A DNA stretch of 13,325 nt from contig JAADGY010000053.1 in NCBI GenBank assembly GCA_013152165.1, forward strand, positions 9,174 to 22,498, written 5' to 3'. The stretch is from a bacterium (lineage in GTDB: Bacteria > Patescibacteriota > Microgenomatia > JAADGY01). Positions 12,456 through 13,325 of this stretch are shown in pieces (position 1 is the first letter of the stretch; every line of letters begins with the position of its first letter). A program made the translations under genes and the position numbers. The notes below the pieces were generated by a model. That model saw only the letters and a program-made list of their open reading frames with translations. It was not told the DNA's origin and made no database searches.

Positions 12456-12894
12456 ACTAATCGCCACCAACCCCAACCTAAGGGACTATAAAATCTACCA
12501 CACAATCGAGGCCGGCATCTCGCTTTATGGCTGGGAGACCAAAAGCATCCGCCTATGGGGCATCAATCTAAAAGGCGCCTATATCGGGTTTAACAAAAAC
12601 GGCGCCTTTTTATTAAATGCCAAAATAAAGCCCTACCCTTTTGCCCAAATCCCGGAATCGCAAAAAACCAGATCCCGCCCACTGCTCCTGCATAAAAAAG
12701 AGATTAATTTTTTATACGGCCGCTCTAGCAGTAAATTTCTTATCATCCCAACCAAGGTTTATTGGTCCAGCAACAAAATTAAAATCGAAATCGGCGTGGC
12801 CAAGAGATTAAAAAAATGGGAAAAAAGGGAAAAGCTAAAACAAAAAGCTGTCCAGGCAGACATCCAAAAAGAAATTTCTACAAAACCATTCTAA
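12445..12894 (+). CDS. smpB: SsrA (tmRNA)-binding protein SmpB
   Basis: A 149-residue SmpB, the partner of tmRNA in rescuing stalled ribosomes. NPNLRDYKIYHTIEAGISL at 9-27 and YGWETKSIRLWGINLKGAY at 28-46 match the canonical EAGIxLxGxEVKSxRxGxxxLxxxY. RSRPLLLHKKEINFLYGR (77-94) matches RxRKLLLHxxEIxxL, and IIPTKVYW (100-107) matches the LVPxxxY segment. The C-terminal tail GVAKRLKKWEKREKLKQKA replaces the usual GKKxxDKRExxK, with Gly lost and Asp changed to Glu. The start is ATG 12445: upstream in-frame starts lie inside the previous gene and add non-homologous residues. No tmRNA gene is visible in this window. Confidence 0.93.
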   Translation: MKNKLIATNPNLRDYKIYHTIEAGISLYGWETKSIRLWGINLKGAYIGFNKNGAFLLNAKIKPYPFAQIPESQKTRSRPLLLHKKEINFLYGRSSSKFLIIPTKVYWSSNKIKIEIGVAKRLKKWEKREKLKQKAVQADIQKEISTKPF

Positions 12895-12907
12895 TAAGCC
12901 CTCATTT

Positions 12908-13325
12908 TTATACAGCTCCGCACACCCCGGCATACCAAACTTGGTAAGCTCCGGCCCGCAGAAGCGTCCTAGCCGCCTCTTTTACTGTTGCCCCGCTTGT
13001 TACCACATCATCAACTAAAATCACCTTAAGATCGCGGCAATCACCGGCCGGCCTAAAGGCTCCTTGGATCGACAGCCATCTTTGCCGGCGGTCAAGTCCC
13101 GCCCGCGGAGGCGCCTCCTTTTTTCTAGTTAAAGCCTCCAAAACCTCAACCCCCAAGCATTCCTTTAAACACCGGGCCGCAATCAAGGCTTGGTTAAAGC
13201 CTCTCCACCTTAAACGCCTTTTAGCCAAAGGGATGGGGACTAAAACAAACCCGCCGCTTGACCAATACCTAACAATCTCCAACTCTGATCCGCCCTTTTT
13301 ATACCAATCCCAGATAAGTTTGGCC
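12908..13325 (-). CDS. comF: ComF family phosphoribosyltransferase, 5' end beyond the window
   Basis: The reading frame stays open to the right edge. Residues encoded upstream of the internal Met at 13282 read AKLIWDWYKKGGSELE, which fits the middle of a ComF protein, so the true start and any zinc-binding N-terminus lie outside. Visible motifs, counted from that Met: LVPIPLAKRRLRWRGFNQA (14-32), the ComF signature PVPLxxxRxxxRGFNQA, and VILVDDVVTSGATV (87-100), the type I phosphoribosyltransferase PRPP-binding loop. ComF proteins are linked to DNA uptake and competence, though many are of unknown function. It is convergent with smpB, 13 bp apart, with no terminator visible between them. Confidence 0.92.
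   Translation of the reverse strand, partial: AKLIWDWYKKGGSELEIVRYWSSGGFVLVPIPLAKRRLRWRGFNQALIAARCLKECLGVEVLEALTRKKEAPPRAGLDRRQRWLSIQGAFRPAGDCRDLKVILVDDVVTSGATVKEAARTLLRAGAYQVWYAGVCGAV

Noticed and set aside
1..13325. CRISPR array or mobile element
   Set aside because: The repeats seen are palindromes and degenerate 7-bp tracts, not direct repeats with unique spacers. No transposase, integrase or cas gene is present.

Overview
The window looks like a chromosomal segment from a small-genome Candidate Phyla Radiation (Patescibacteria) bacterium, most likely Microgenomates-like. I infer this from four things: the trio of a PrgI-like protein, a TraC-like N-terminal domain protein and a VirB4-type ATPase; very compact gene packing with short overlaps; minimal versions of housekeeping proteins (a 45-residue L34, and a KhpB/Jag protein without its N-terminal domain); and the near absence of Shine-Dalgarno sequences. 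TGA is used as a stop (yidD, jag, the PH-domain gene), so the code is standard table 11 and not the Gly-UGA code of Gracilibacteria or Absconditabacteria. No lineage assignment was computed.

Layout. 1-2393 (+): a PrgI-like membrane protein with a proline-rich linker and a carboxypeptidase-regulatory-like tail, a gene-free spacer of about 570 bp full of hairpins, then a TraC-like N-terminal domain protein. 2343-6791 (-): dnaA, then a short AT-rich gap with DnaA boxes (candidate oriC), then dnaN and a VirB4-type ATPase gene whose 3' end overlaps the TraC-like gene tail-to-tail. 6870-6911: the dnaA promoter, with its -35 box between two inverted DnaA boxes. 6965-9750 (+): rpmH, yidD, yidC, jag and a polytopic O-antigen ligase-like membrane protein, nearly all touching or overlapping. 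rnpA, normally between rpmH and yidD, is missing. 9805-12894 (+): a bacterial PH-domain membrane protein, a small two-TM protein, a large single-TM protein with a probable extracytoplasmic beta-propeller, and smpB. 12908-13325 (-): the 3' part of a comF-like phosphoribosyltransferase gene that runs off the window.

How the genes fit together. The centre is the classic replication-initiation and ribosome/membrane-insertion neighbourhood (dnaN-dnaA | rpmH-yidD-yidC-jag). On its left are parts of a type IV secretion/conjugation-like machine. On its right are envelope proteins and the trans-translation factor SmpB.

Most striking signal: three plus-strand genes (118, 1683, 9805) share the same upstream module. 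A T-rich tract repeating about every 7 bp provides a -35-like element, followed after exactly 17 bp by a perfect TATAAT, then exactly 6 nt, then ATG. In at least two cases a strong inverted repeat precedes the tract, and the window appears to open inside a third. The geometry predicts leaderless mRNAs. dnaN on the minus strand has the same -35/17/-10/6/ATG spacing. Second, sampled lines show the plus strand C-rich over G across the whole window, on both sides of dnaA, so the GC-skew switch expected at an origin is not apparent. I found no tRNA, rRNA, CRISPR array, transposase or integrase.
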